Below are positions 26,371 through 34,841 of a stretch of 64,000 nt of DNA, piece after piece (positions within the stretch are counted from its first letter, which is position 1; each line of letters starts with the position of its first letter). The notes under the pieces are model-generated. The model was not told the origin of the DNA and searched no databases. It saw only the letters and a program-made list of their open reading frames with translations. Position numbers and translations under genes: made by a program. Origin of the DNA: Amycolatopsis camponoti (GTDB lineage: Bacteria > Actinomycetota > Actinomycetes > Mycobacteriales > Pseudonocardiaceae); the NCBI RefSeq assembly GCF_902497555.1, contig NZ_CABVGP010000001.1, forward strand, positions 930,001 through 994,000, given 5' to 3'.

Positions 26371-27813
26371 GTGGGCGCGACCGATCCCGACGGACGTTCG
26401 GTGCCGGTGGAGAACACGGTGTGCGCGTTGCGCCGGCTGGCGCCCGGAGCCGCGTTGCGCCCGGTCCCCGCCGAGCTGCGGGTGCTCGCTTCCGCGTTGC
26501 GGGAGTGCTCGGTTGCGGAGCTGGCTGTCCGGTGTCCGTCCGCGGTGGTGCGAGTGGTGCTGGGATCGCAGCTGCGGGCGCTCGACCGCGCGATGACGGG
26601 GTTGTTCGGCCCACCGTCTCCGGAGGCGGCCCGGCTGGTCCGGGCGGCTCGGTTCAGCGGTCGGCGTCGTGGCGGGTTGCTCGACCGGCTGAAGGCGGAG
26701 CCGGGCCTGCGCGCGGCGGCTTCGGGCTGGGCGGAGGCCGTGGGTGCCCGGCTGCTCGCGGACGAGCTGCGCGGGGTCGCGCCGGCCCCGGACGGAGCGG
26801 ATGGACGGCGGGCGGCGGAGCTGGTGGTGGCCGCGTTGCTGCCGCGACCGGAGGACGGGGGCCGGGAGGTTCCGGTGTGGCAGGTCGCCTGCGGTTGTGA
26901 GCCGGGCTTGGCGCGGGGCGGTGCTGTCGGTTGCGTGGCGGGTGGTTCGGCGCGGGATGGTGCTGCTGGTTGTGGGGCGGGTGGTTCGGCGCGGGATGGT
27001 GCCGCTGGTTGTGGGGCGGGTGGTTCGGCGCGGGATGGTGCTGCTGGTTGTGGGGCGGGTGGTTCGGCGCGGGATGGTGCCGCTGGTTCTGGGGCGGGTA
27101 GCGGTGCTGCTGGCTGTGGTGCGGGTGGTTCGGTGGGAGGTGGTCCTGCCGGTTGCGCGGCGACTGACTCGGCGCGGGACGGCGCCGCCGGTTCTGGGGC
27201 GGGTAGTGAGGCGCGGGAAGGCGTTTCCGGCGAGGCGGGCGGCTTGACCGGGAACAGTGCGGCTGGCTGTGGAGCGGGTAGCGAGGCTCGGGACGGAGCT
27301 GCCGGTGGGGCGAGCGGCTCGGCGCGGGGCGGCGCCGCCGGCTGTGGGGCGGGGGGTGTGCGGGCGGATCGCGAGGCAGGCCATCCACCGGCGGCCGGGT
27401 GCGGGACGAGTCGCCCGTCGGAGGGCCGCTGCGAGGCCGGCCCGTCCAGTGGCTTCCTCGAAGTCCGTTCGGTGCGGGTCGGCGAGCGGGGGTTCCGGGT
27501 CGACGTCCGGGCCGATCCACCCGCTGAACTGGTCCGCGAAGGTGCGAGCCTCGTCCTGCGCGCGCTGTGGTGGAACGGTCTCGGCCGGGTCAGTGACGAT
27601 CTCGGCCACGAATACCTCGTCCTGGCCAAGGACCCGGACGGCACCGGGATCGTCCGGCACTGGTGCCACCCCCGCCCGGCACCGGGCGCCCGCGTGCTGC
27701 GACTGGAGTCGGCCGGCTACCGCGGTGAGCGCCTGCGGCTCGACCCGGCCGCCGCCGGGACGTCCGCCGAGGTGCTGGTGAAGCTCGCGCTCACGGTTCG
27801 GCTGGGGGCGTGA
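26371..27813 (+). CDS. Hypothetical protein with central Gly/Ala/Cys tandem repeats
   Basis: The 480-residue protein has three parts. A helical N-terminal domain (about 1-175) is rich in Arg, Ala and Leu. A low-complexity centre (about 185-340) has repeats of the type GSARDGAAGCGAG. A compact C-terminal beta-like domain (about 370-480) has FLEVRSVRVGERGFRVDV, LVLRALWWNGLGRVSDD and RHWCHPRPAPGARVL. The GTG at 26371 is chosen for its aggagg ribosome-binding site seven bases upstream. The opposite strand is also largely open because of the repeats, but lacks a comparable start and domain. The C-terminus overlaps the convergent cyclase gene by 23 bases. Function unknown. Confidence 0.7.
   Translation: MGATDPDGRSVPVENTVCALRRLAPGAALRPVPAELRVLASALRECSVAELAVRCPSAVVRVVLGSQLRALDRAMTGLFGPPSPEAARLVRAARFSGRRRGGLLDRLKAEPGLRAAASGWAEAVGARLLADELRGVAPAPDGADGRRAAELVVAALLPRPEDGGREVPVWQVACGCEPGLARGGAVGCVAGGSARDGAAGCGAGGSARDGAAGCGAGGSARDGAAGCGAGGSARDGAAGSGAGSGAAGCGAGGSVGGGPAGCAATDSARDGAAGSGAGSEAREGVSGEAGGLTGNSAAGCGAGSEARDGAAGGASGSARGGAAGCGAGGVRADREAGHPPAAGCGTSRPSEGRCEAGPSSGFLEVRSVRVGERGFRVDVRADPPAELVREGASLVLRALWWNGLGRVSDDLGHEYLVLAKDPDGTGIVRHWCHPRPAPGARVLRLESAGYRGERLRLDPAAAGTSAEVLVKLALTVRLGA
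26944..27099 (+). repeat. 39-bp tandem repeat, four units, in frame
   Basis: Units of 39 bases starting at 26944, 26983, 27022 and 27061 each encode GSARDGAAGCGAG (13 residues), alternating between GCTGCTGG and GCCGCTGG variants. More degenerate units continue to about 27350. The period is a multiple of three, so copy-number change keeps the reading frame. Recombination between units would alter only the Gly/Ala/Cys-rich centre of the protein. Confidence 0.9.
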
Positions 27814-29236
27814 CCGGGAGTCCCCCTCCCGGGGTATCCGGGGCGAAGCACACCTGGTCCCGCCCGTTCTCCTTCGCCAGGTACACCGCCGCGTCCGCGG
27901 ACTGCAGCAAGCGCTCCAACGTGTCGCCGTGGCGGGGGTGGCGGGCCACTCCGATCGACGTGGTCCGGTCGGCGATCGTGGCCGGGTCGCCGCGCTTGTC
28001 CGTTGTCACTATGTGCAGCTTGGCGATCGCCACGCGTACGCGCTCGGCCGCGTCCCACGTCGACTCTTCGTCGATGTCCGGGAGCAGAATGAGGAATTCC
28101 TCACCCCCGAAACGGCCGACCAAGTCGCTCGGACGCGTCACTTCGTCGAGGGTTTGCGCAACCGTGCGGAGCACGTCGTCACCCGCCGGATGTCCATAGG
28201 TGTCGTTAATCCACTTGAAGTGGTCGAGATCGACCATCAGCAGCGCCAGTTGATCACCCGATCGTGCGGTCCGTTCCAGTGCTCGCTCGGCCGACTCCGA
28301 CCAGCCGCGCATGTTGAGAATCCCGGTTTTCGGGTCCGTCCGGACGTCGTTCTGGAGCTGATCGAGTTCCGCGAGGCGATTGAAGACCACGGTGACCACG
28401 GCCATCACCGCCACCATCGGCGGCACCGCGGCGAGCAGGATCGCGGTCACCGCGCCCAGGCCGATGGTGATCGCTTCGAGCGTGTTGTCGGCGGGGCTGC
28501 CGAGCACGTTACGAACCGTGCGCCCGGCGGGGGATCCGAGCAGCAGGACCCCGCCCACGTACGCGATCTGGATGGCCTCGTAGATGGCCCCGGTGAGCAC
28601 GATCGTGCCGAACTCGCGGAGGAAGCCGCTCCAGTCCGGCGGCCCGAGCAGGTGGGGCCCGAGCGAGGTGTACGTGACGTGCGCGAGCGTGCCCGCGAGG
28701 CCGTGCGTGATCGACGAGAAAACGAAGTTGTTGGCCGGCCGGCGCGCGATGAACCAGTGCTGCGCCCGGACCACCGCGATCACGAACAAAACGAGCGGAA
28801 TCGGCAGGATCATCGCCGCGGAAAACGTCCAGACGGCGGTCAGGTCGATCAGGACCGTTTTCGTCCGGTCGCGCCGGCGCTCTTCCTGGCGCTGGGTCAG
28901 CTGAATGTGCACGGTGGCACCCGCCGCCAGAATGGCGAAATTGATCCAGTCGTTTCCGGACGGAATCGGCGAGCGCGCGAAAGCGGTCGCGAGAATCGCG
29001 ACGGCGACGGCTTCGGCCCCGAGCATGAACGCGACCTGCACCGGCCGGCGACGCCACAGCGCCCAGTTGCGCGGCAGGTACGCGTGGCCGCTCCGGGCGG
29101 TCGCGAGCGGACCACCGGTCGTGGTCGCCGACTCGTCCGTGGTCACGCGCTGGTCCGCCGCGTCCGGGCCGCCGGCCTCGGCGGGGCCGGGCGGCCGCGT
29201 CGGCTGGCCGGGGTCGCCGTCCGGTCCTGGATGCAA
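27791..29236 (-). CDS. Membrane-bound diguanylate cyclase (GGDEF)
   Basis: The 481-residue protein should make cyclic di-GMP from two GTP. The catalytic motif GGEEF is intact in LVGRFGGEEFLILLPDID, and RPSD five residues before it is a product-inhibition I-site. The N-terminal part has about six hydrophobic segments between residues 65 and 310, forming a membrane sensor without a recognised name. The start is TTG at 29236, fixed by AAAGGAGGTGACC just before it. Its C-terminus overlaps the end of the convergent repeat-protein gene by 23 bases. No EAL domain is present. Confidence 0.94.
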   Translation of the reverse strand: MHPGPDGDPGQPTRPPGPAEAGGPDAADQRVTTDESATTTGGPLATARSGHAYLPRNWALWRRRPVQVAFMLGAEAVAVAILATAFARSPIPSGNDWINFAILAAGATVHIQLTQRQEERRRDRTKTVLIDLTAVWTFSAAMILPIPLVLFVIAVVRAQHWFIARRPANNFVFSSITHGLAGTLAHVTYTSLGPHLLGPPDWSGFLREFGTIVLTGAIYEAIQIAYVGGVLLLGSPAGRTVRNVLGSPADNTLEAITIGLGAVTAILLAAVPPMVAVMAVVTVVFNRLAELDQLQNDVRTDPKTGILNMRGWSESAERALERTARSGDQLALLMVDLDHFKWINDTYGHPAGDDVLRTVAQTLDEVTRPSDLVGRFGGEEFLILLPDIDEESTWDAAERVRVAIAKLHIVTTDKRGDPATIADRTTSIGVARHPRHGDTLERLLQSADAAVYLAKENGRDQVCFAPDTPGGGLPVTPPAEP

Positions 29237-29420
29237 TTGGTCACCTCCTTTCCAGCCTAGTCGCCGCCTTGAGTAATCTCATCGGTACCTGGCAGAGTGT
29301 TCACGCATTCCACGGCCGGGTACCATCCCACAGCAACAGACCTGCCGAGGACCCGGAGGAACTGCCGGGAACGCGGTGCAAAAGGTTCTGCGAGACTCTC
29401 CCCGCACGGAGGTGGCCCCC

Positions 29421-29441
29421 ATGCGCAACCGCGACTTCTGA
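29421..29441 (+). CDS. Six-codon ORF MRNRDF with its own ribosome-binding site
   Basis: An ATG at 29421 begins ATGCGCAACCGCGACTTC and stops at TGA, encoding MRNRDF. GGAGG ends eight bases before the ATG. A second, near-identical tiny ORF (MANRDF) lies 96 bases downstream. Conservation of the last four codons (NRDF-stop), with a synonymous CGC/CGT difference, and of the GAGGTGGC leader argues for selection on the peptide or its translation. Function unknown: leader peptide, signal peptide or minimal RiPP precursor are all possible. Confidence 0.5.
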   Translation: MRNRDF

Positions 29442-29516
29442 ACCACCCGCGAATTGTCGCCCGAGACGCTCGTGAATGCCATTCATGATCTTGGTTGCAC
29501 AGAGAGGTGGCACCCG

Positions 29517-29537
29517 ATGGCCAACCGTGACTTCTGA
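29517..29537 (+). CDS. Six-codon ORF MANRDF with its own ribosome-binding site
   Basis: An ATG at 29517 encodes MANRDF followed by TGA. Agaggtgg precedes it by a few bases, matching the leader of the first tiny ORF. The interval between the two ORFs holds a small inverted repeat (TGAATGCCATTCA). The next gene, an MFS transporter, is convergent, so this ORF is not a leader of a following gene on the same strand. Translation and expression are unproven. Confidence 0.5.
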   Translation: MANRDF

Positions 29538-29568
29538 TCCGTCCCGGCCGGGAGATCCCGTTCCCCGC

Positions 29569-30783
29569 TCATGACGCCCGTGGCCCCGGCTCCGCTCCGC
29601 CGGCCCGGCGCCAGGACAACGCGACCGGAACGGCCAGCAGCAGCCCCACCGCCCCCGCGAGCGCGATCGTCGTGTTCGCCGAACCGACCCATTGGGCCAC
29701 CAGCCCGCCGATGCCGACGCCCACGCCCTGGGCCACGCGCAGCCCGGTCCGGTAGAGCCCGCCGGCACTGCCCCGGATGTCGTTGGGCACCCACGTGATG
29801 AACGTGGCCGAAACCGTGATGACATACGCGCCCGTCGCGCCGGCCAGCGCGAGCAGGATCAGCGCGAACGCCAGGTTCGGCTGCAGCGCGAACGCCGCCA
29901 GCGCGGCCAGCGGCAGCGCGGCCAGCACCCCCAGCAGCCGGCGCCGGCGCTCCGTCGAGACGAACCGCGACAGCAGGAACGTCCCGACGACGAAGCCCAG
30001 TGGATCGGCCGCCAGCAGCCAGCCCACCGCCTGGTCACCCGCGCCGAGCTGTGCGGCGAGCGGCGCGGCGAGGCCCTCGGGGATCACCGCGAGGCCGACG
30101 AGCCACGACAGGTAGAGCAGCACGCGGAGCCGTTCGTCGCCGAAAACCTGCCGGATGGCGCCGAACCACGGGGCGCCCCCGTCCCCCGCGGCCGCTCGCC
30201 GCAGTACCGCCAGCCGCACGGCGACGGCGGCGACCAGGAACGTCGCCGCGTCGATCGCCAGTGCCCACGACGTGCCGATGCCGGTCACCAGCAGGCCGCC
30301 GGCGGCGAGGCCGGCCAGCATCGCCGTGTTGTTCGTGATCCCGCGCAGGTCCTGGCTCTGCAGGTAGACGTCGTCGTCGGCGAAGATCTCCCGGCCGAGC
30401 GCGTTCTGCGCCGCGTTGCCCGGCGCGTTCGCCAGCCGGGCGAAGACGAAGAGGACGAACAGCCAGCCCATCGGCATCCCGGGCACGGCCATCAGCCCGA
30501 TCAGCACGGCCTGCGCGAGCGAGCCCGTCACCAGCACCGCGCGCCGCGGGAACCGGTCCGCGAGCTGCGACAACCCGAGCCCGCCGGCGAGCGCGGGCAG
30601 GAACGTCAGCGAGTAGACGACGGCCGAGAGCAGCGGCGACCCGGTCCGGTCGAAGATCAGGATGGCCAGCGCGACGATGGTCAGCTGGTCGCCGAGCATC
30701 GACTGCGTTTCGGCGAACCACAGCGCGCGGAACTCCCGGTTGGCCAGTACGGCCCGGAACCGGGGTGTCGCGCGTGTCGTCAC
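29569..30783 (-). CDS. MFS transporter
   Basis: The 404-residue protein is a typical 12-helix major facilitator, with FRALWFAETQSMLGDQLTIV at the N-terminus and a basic A-like loop LADRFPRRAVLVTG between helices 2 and 3. WVPNDIRGSAGGLYRTG lies in the second half. It resembles the enterobactin-exporter/MFS_3 type of drug or siderophore exporters. The GTG at 30783 is used. The gene is divergent from an SDR gene with a 378-base gap. Substrate unknown. It lies next to the two six-codon ORFs, which could be coincidental. Confidence 0.9.
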   Translation of the reverse strand: MTTRATPRFRAVLANREFRALWFAETQSMLGDQLTIVALAILIFDRTGSPLLSAVVYSLTFLPALAGGLGLSQLADRFPRRAVLVTGSLAQAVLIGLMAVPGMPMGWLFVLFVFARLANAPGNAAQNALGREIFADDDVYLQSQDLRGITNNTAMLAGLAAGGLLVTGIGTSWALAIDAATFLVAAVAVRLAVLRRAAAGDGGAPWFGAIRQVFGDERLRVLLYLSWLVGLAVIPEGLAAPLAAQLGAGDQAVGWLLAADPLGFVVGTFLLSRFVSTERRRRLLGVLAALPLAALAAFALQPNLAFALILLALAGATGAYVITVSATFITWVPNDIRGSAGGLYRTGLRVAQGVGVGIGGLVAQWVGSANTTIALAGAVGLLLAVPVALSWRRAGGAEPGPRAS

Positions 30784-31161
30784 CTCGTAACCACCGTCCC
30801 CCGATCGAGTGAATATGGATCGCCCGCATTGTGCCTCGCCAGTGACGACCCCGTCCGGGGGAGTCACGGCTGACCGCCCGGAAGCACTGACAGTATGCCG
30901 CCGGTTACGCGCCGGTGTCCCCGGAACGCGCGTCACCGTCCGCTTCGGAGCCGATCGGGTTACCCGCACGGTGAGGGGCCGCGATGGGCAGTGACCGGCT
31001 CGCGGGTACCTCCGGACTGATCGAACCGGATTCGCTCGGCGCAGGGCGGCGGCCGCTCGTCGTCGCGACGCTGCCCCACTGGACCGAATGGGCCAAGACT
31101 GGACGCAGAGCCGGCCGGGGTGGGCGGACCGCGCCGCCGTCGGCGCGCGCAGAGCGGGGAG
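30784..31161. other. Divergent intergenic region, MFS and SDR genes
   Basis: This 378-base gap separates divergent starts. A short frame from ATG 30984, with gagggg upstream, runs on into the SDR gene in another frame, so it is not convincing as a gene. No palindrome, RNA structure or clear promoter was found apart from the ribosome-binding site of the SDR gene. Confidence 0.4.
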
Positions 31162-32067
31162 ATGACGATGGACGGGTTGATGCAGGGCAAGGCGGTCGTG
31201 GTGACCGGTGCCGGCCGGGGCCTGGGCGAGGCGTTCGCCGTGCACGTCGCGCGCGCGGGCGGGGCGGTGGTCGTCAACGACATCGACGTCGACCTGGCCG
31301 AGCGCACGGCGGAGAACATCCGCGCGCACGGCGGCCGCGCCGTCGCCAGCGGGCACAGCGTGGCCGAGGCCGGCGAGGCCCAGGAGATCGTCGACCTGTG
31401 CGTCAAGGAGTTCGGCGGGATCGACGGGCTGGTCAACAACGCCGGCCTGAACTACGAGGCGCTCCCCTGGGAGGACGACGCCGAGCAGGCGGCCGAGCTC
31501 GTCCAGGTCAACGTCATGGGCGTGGTGAACACGGGCCTGGCCGCGATCAAGGCGATGGTCGGCGCCGGCACCGGCGGCTCGATCGTCAACATCTCTTCGG
31601 GCGCGTCGCTCGGGCAGCGCAAGCTCGGCGTCTACGCGGCGAGCAAGGGCGCGGTCGCGTCGCTGACCTACTCGTGGGCGCTCGACCTCGAGGAGGCCGG
31701 CATCCGCGTCAACGCCGTCTGCCCGCTCGCGCACACGCGCATGGTGTGGAAGTCCGAACGCTCGCTGCGCGCCTGCCCGCCGGACCGCACGCCGTCGCGG
31801 ATCGCGCCGGTCGTGCTGTTCCTGCTCGGCGAAGGCTCGCACGGCATCACCGGCCAGATGATCCGGTGCAACGGCCCGCAGCTGCACGTCATGGGCCAGC
31901 CGTTCCTCAAGCAGCCGATCCTCGAACGCCCGGTGTGGGACACCGAGACCGTGCAGAAGGCGTTCGACGAGGTCTTTTCGGCCCACCTGGAGAACTACGG
32001 CCTGGAGAAGCGCGTCCCGCCGCGGCTGCGCAAGTGGACGGACTCGACCTCGCCCCGCACGGCCTGA
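31162..32067 (+). CDS. Short-chain dehydrogenase/reductase
   Basis: The 301-residue protein has the NAD(P)-binding motif VVVTGAGRGLGEAFAVHVA, NNAGLNYEALPW, the Ser of NISSGASLG and the catalytic pair in YAASKGAVASL. It carries a C-terminal extension of about 50 residues beyond the usual SDR fold (RPVWDTETVQKAFDEVF). Such longer forms are seen near hydroxyacyl-CoA dehydrogenase functions. ATG 31162 has gcgggga upstream; 31168 is also possible. A 12-base inverted repeat terminator follows, and the acyl-CoA synthetase gene is convergent, so a lipid role is possible. Confidence 0.92.
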   Translation: MTMDGLMQGKAVVVTGAGRGLGEAFAVHVARAGGAVVVNDIDVDLAERTAENIRAHGGRAVASGHSVAEAGEAQEIVDLCVKEFGGIDGLVNNAGLNYEALPWEDDAEQAAELVQVNVMGVVNTGLAAIKAMVGAGTGGSIVNISSGASLGQRKLGVYAASKGAVASLTYSWALDLEEAGIRVNAVCPLAHTRMVWKSERSLRACPPDRTPSRIAPVVLFLLGEGSHGITGQMIRCNGPQLHVMGQPFLKQPILERPVWDTETVQKAFDEVFSAHLENYGLEKRVPPRLRKWTDSTSPRTA

Positions 32068-32070
32068 GGC

Positions 32071-32125
32071 GCGGCTTTCACGGGAAAGCTGCCACCTGGG
32101 GGTGGAGCCTTCACGTGAAAGCCGC
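32071..32125. terminator. Bidirectional hairpin terminator between SDR and acyl-CoA synthetase genes
   Basis: GCGGCTTTCACG at 32071-32082 pairs perfectly with CGTGAAAGCCGC at 32114-32125, with a 31-base loop. It sits between convergent stop codons, so it can end transcripts from both sides. The internal AAAG/CTTT tracts give weak U-runs. Confidence 0.65.
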
Positions 32126-32133
32126 GGTCGCGA

Positions 32134-33990
32134 TCAGGACCCGGCGGCGGGCTCCGGGTCGCGGACGGCCGCGTAGAGGGCCTCGATGTCGGTCGAGTAG
32201 CGGTCGTTGATGACCCGGCGCTTGAGCTTGAGCGTCGGCGTGAGCTCGCCGGACTCGGGTGTCCAGGCCTTCGGGAGCACGTGGTAGCGCTTGATCTGCT
32301 CGATCCGGGCCAGCCTGCTGTTGGCCGACTCGACCGCGCGTTCCAGCTCGGCCCGCACCGCCGGGTGCGAAGCCAGCTCGTCCGGCGACGCCTCGACGCC
32401 GTTCGCCGCGGCCCAGCCGGGCGCGATCTCGTCGTCGAGCACGATCAGCGCCGTCACGTACGGCCGGTCGTCGCCGATCGCGACCGCCTGGCCGATCAGC
32501 GGGTGCTCCTTGAGCAGGCCCTCGACGCGGGTCGGCGCGATGTTCTTGCCGCTCGAGGTGATGATCAGTTCCTTCTTGCGGTCGGTGATCGTCACGAAGC
32601 CGTCTTCGTCGATCGTGCCGATGTCGCCGGTGGCGTACCAGCCGTCGGCGTCGGTGGCGTCCTTGATCGTCCCGTCCTCCTGCAGGTAGCCGAGGAAGAC
32701 GATCGGGCCGCGCACCAGCAGCTCGCCGTCTTCGGCGAGCTTCACCTCGACGCCGTCGAGCGGCTTGCCGACCGTCCCGGCCCGGAAGTCCGAGCCGGAG
32801 TTCGACGTCGCCGCGCCGGTCGTCTCCGACAGGCCCCAGACCTCGCAGATCTCGAGGCCGAGGCCGGCCAGGAAGTAGATGATCTCCACCGGCAGGGCGG
32901 CCGCACCGCTGGAGGCGACCAGCACCTTGTCCAGGCCCAGCAGCGCGCGGATCGGAGCGAGCGCGGCTTCGTCGGTCTGCTTGATCTTCTCGGCGAGCTC
33001 CGCCGGCACCGGCTGTCCGGCGCTGCGCAGCTTGTAGCCCTGCTGCAGCAGCTCGTTCGCCTGCAGCAACGCGGTCCGCCGGTCCTCCGGCACGCCGCCG
33101 AGCATGTTCTTCAGCCCGGCGACCATCTTCTCCCACACGCGCGGGACGCCGAAGAAGCTCTCCGGGTGCACCTGGCCGAGCGCGCCGACGACGCCGGACG
33201 GGTCGGCGAGCGTGTGCACGTGGCCGGCCCACACGATGGGCAGGTAGATCGACAGCTCGCGCTCGGCGATGTGCGCGAGCGGCAGGTACGCGATGTTCGT
33301 CGCGTGCATCGGCGGGTGGTGCAGCTCCGTCACCGCGTACGCCTGGTGGATCGCGTTGCGGTGCGACAGGACGACGCCCTTGGGGTCGCCGGTGGTGCCG
33401 GAGGTGTAGATCATGGACAGCGGGTCGTCCGGCTTGATCTCCTGCCAGGACCGCTCGAAGACGTCCGGGTCGGCGGCAAGCGCTTCCCGGCCCTGCTCCC
33501 GCAAGGAAGCGAAGGAGAGGAACCGGTCGTCGCCGTCCGGGATGGCCGCGGCGTCCATGACGACGATGTGGCGCAGCGCCGGGAGGTCCTCGAGCACCGG
33601 CTGCCAGCGCGTCAGTTCGGACTCGCCGCCGAGCACGACGACCGGCGCCGCGCTGTGCCGCGCGACGAACCGGATCTGGTCCGGGCTGAGCGTGGCGTAG
33701 GCGGTGCAGGGGATCGCGGACAGGTGCGTCGCGGCGAGGTCGGCGATGATGTGGTCCGGGCAGCCGGGCGCCATGATCAGCATGCGGTCGCCCGCGGCGA
33801 GCCCGAGCCCGGCGAGGCCGCGGGACACCTCGGCGATCGCGGTGCGGAACTCCAGCCAGCTGAGCGTCGGCTTTCCTTCGAGGTCGAGCGAGGTGATCGC
33901 CGGCAGGTCCGGGTAGTCGACCGCGTTGCGGTGCAGCAGCCGCGGGATCGTCAGGCCCTCGGTCTGCTCGGCGACGGACGGGGTGGTCAA
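32134..33990 (-). CDS. Long-chain fatty acid-CoA ligase (FadD15-like AMP-binding enzyme)
   Basis: The 618-residue ANL-family enzyme should activate fatty acids as acyl-CoA. It has the P-loop MIYTSGTTGDPKGVVLSH, the A5 motif EVWGLSETTG, GWYATGDIGTIDEDGFVTI with the adenylate Asp, and the C-terminal DRKKELIITSSGKNIAP with the hinge. The form and length match bacterial long-chain FadD15/AcsM-like ligases. The start is TTG at 33990, set by GAGGAGG upstream; an ATG further up in the same frame lacks such a site. It is convergent with the SDR gene. Confidence 0.94.
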   Translation of the reverse strand: MTTPSVAEQTEGLTIPRLLHRNAVDYPDLPAITSLDLEGKPTLSWLEFRTAIAEVSRGLAGLGLAAGDRMLIMAPGCPDHIIADLAATHLSAIPCTAYATLSPDQIRFVARHSAAPVVVLGGESELTRWQPVLEDLPALRHIVVMDAAAIPDGDDRFLSFASLREQGREALAADPDVFERSWQEIKPDDPLSMIYTSGTTGDPKGVVLSHRNAIHQAYAVTELHHPPMHATNIAYLPLAHIAERELSIYLPIVWAGHVHTLADPSGVVGALGQVHPESFFGVPRVWEKMVAGLKNMLGGVPEDRRTALLQANELLQQGYKLRSAGQPVPAELAEKIKQTDEAALAPIRALLGLDKVLVASSGAAALPVEIIYFLAGLGLEICEVWGLSETTGAATSNSGSDFRAGTVGKPLDGVEVKLAEDGELLVRGPIVFLGYLQEDGTIKDATDADGWYATGDIGTIDEDGFVTITDRKKELIITSSGKNIAPTRVEGLLKEHPLIGQAVAIGDDRPYVTALIVLDDEIAPGWAAANGVEASPDELASHPAVRAELERAVESANSRLARIEQIKRYHVLPKAWTPESGELTPTLKLKRRVINDRYSTDIEALYAAVRDPEPAAGS

Positions 33991-34184
33991 CGCTGGCCTC
34001 CTCGAAAGCGGCGGAAAGCCACACTGTATTGGCTCCCGCGCCGGGTGGATAGAGAATCGCGGCCACGTCAAACGCCCCCTTCACACGGCCTCTCGCGGTC
34101 AGCTCCCCACGACCGTCCACAGTGCACACGGGCGCCGGTGCGCGAACCGCGCTTCAATGGGGTGAGGACTTCGAGGGGGAAACG

Positions 34185-34841
34185 ATGACGCGATCGGCCC
34201 GGAAACTGCTCGACGAGATCCAGCGGGAGCTCGCACCGCGCGACGACGACAACGAGCTGGTCCCGTTGATCACGTCGGGCCGCGCACCGCGCGCGGTGTT
34301 CGCCGCGCTCGCCGCGGAGGAGAAGCGGATCACGCTTTCCGATTGGCGGAGCTTCCACGCGCTCGCCGCCCGCGCCGACGAACCGAACGCGCGCACCTTC
34401 TTCGGCGGCCTCGCGCCGGGGGAGCAGCAGGCGAACGGGATGCTCGACGCGTTGCTCGAGGCCACTGGTCCGGACCACGGCAAGGAGCGGCCGCGCGCGG
34501 GCTGCCAGGCCTACCCCGCTTACGTCGCGTGGCTCGCGCTGAACGGCGAATCGTCGGCGACGGCGGCCGGGATCTACGCGAACTTCGCCGCCTTCGGCCG
34601 GTACTGCGCGGACGTCGCCGCCGGCATGCGCCGGCACTACGGCTTCACCGACGACGAATGCGCCTTCTTCGACTTCTTCGCCGCGGACGTTCCGGAAATT
34701 GAAGAACAAGCGCTCGCCGCGATCCAGGCCGGTCTCGACGCGCGCCGGCTCGACGAGCGCGAAGCCCACCTCTACGCCCGGCTCTTCCAGAGCTACGAAC
34801 TGCAGTTCTGGAACACCCTCGCCGCCGAGTTCCGGGGCTGA
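34185..34841 (+). CDS. TenA-like/heme-oxygenase-fold protein
   Basis: The 218-residue all-helical protein resembles the TenA/THI-4 and PqqC-type fold. It contains RAPRAVFAALAAEEKRITLSD near the N-terminus, YPAYVAWLALNGESSATAAG and YCADVAAGMRRHYGF, ending with SYELQFWNTLAAEF. The catalytic Cys typical of thiaminase II TenA (in YCxxxxP) is not obvious, so thiamin salvage is not established. Start is ATG 34185 with gagggggaaa upstream. It stands alone, followed by a 546-base gap before the conservon. Role uncertain. Confidence 0.72.
   Translation: MTRSARKLLDEIQRELAPRDDDNELVPLITSGRAPRAVFAALAAEEKRITLSDWRSFHALAARADEPNARTFFGGLAPGEQQANGMLDALLEATGPDHGKERPRAGCQAYPAYVAWLALNGESSATAAGIYANFAAFGRYCADVAAGMRRHYGFTDDECAFFDFFAADVPEIEEQALAAIQAGLDARRLDEREAHLYARLFQSYELQFWNTLAAEFRG

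Noticed and set aside
26944..27350. Repeat array as a CRISPR
   Set aside because: Units are contiguous with no unique spacers, coding in frame, and no cas genes are nearby.
26214..27669. Minus-strand open frame with Pro/Ala/Glu repeats opposite the Gly/Ala/Cys repeat protein
   Set aside because: The repeats open both strands, but the plus strand has a strong ribosome-binding site and a folded C-terminal domain.
30984..31200. Possible small gene from ATG 30984 upstream of the SDR gene
   Set aside because: It has gagggg before it but runs through the SDR gene in a shifted frame without recognisable sequence.
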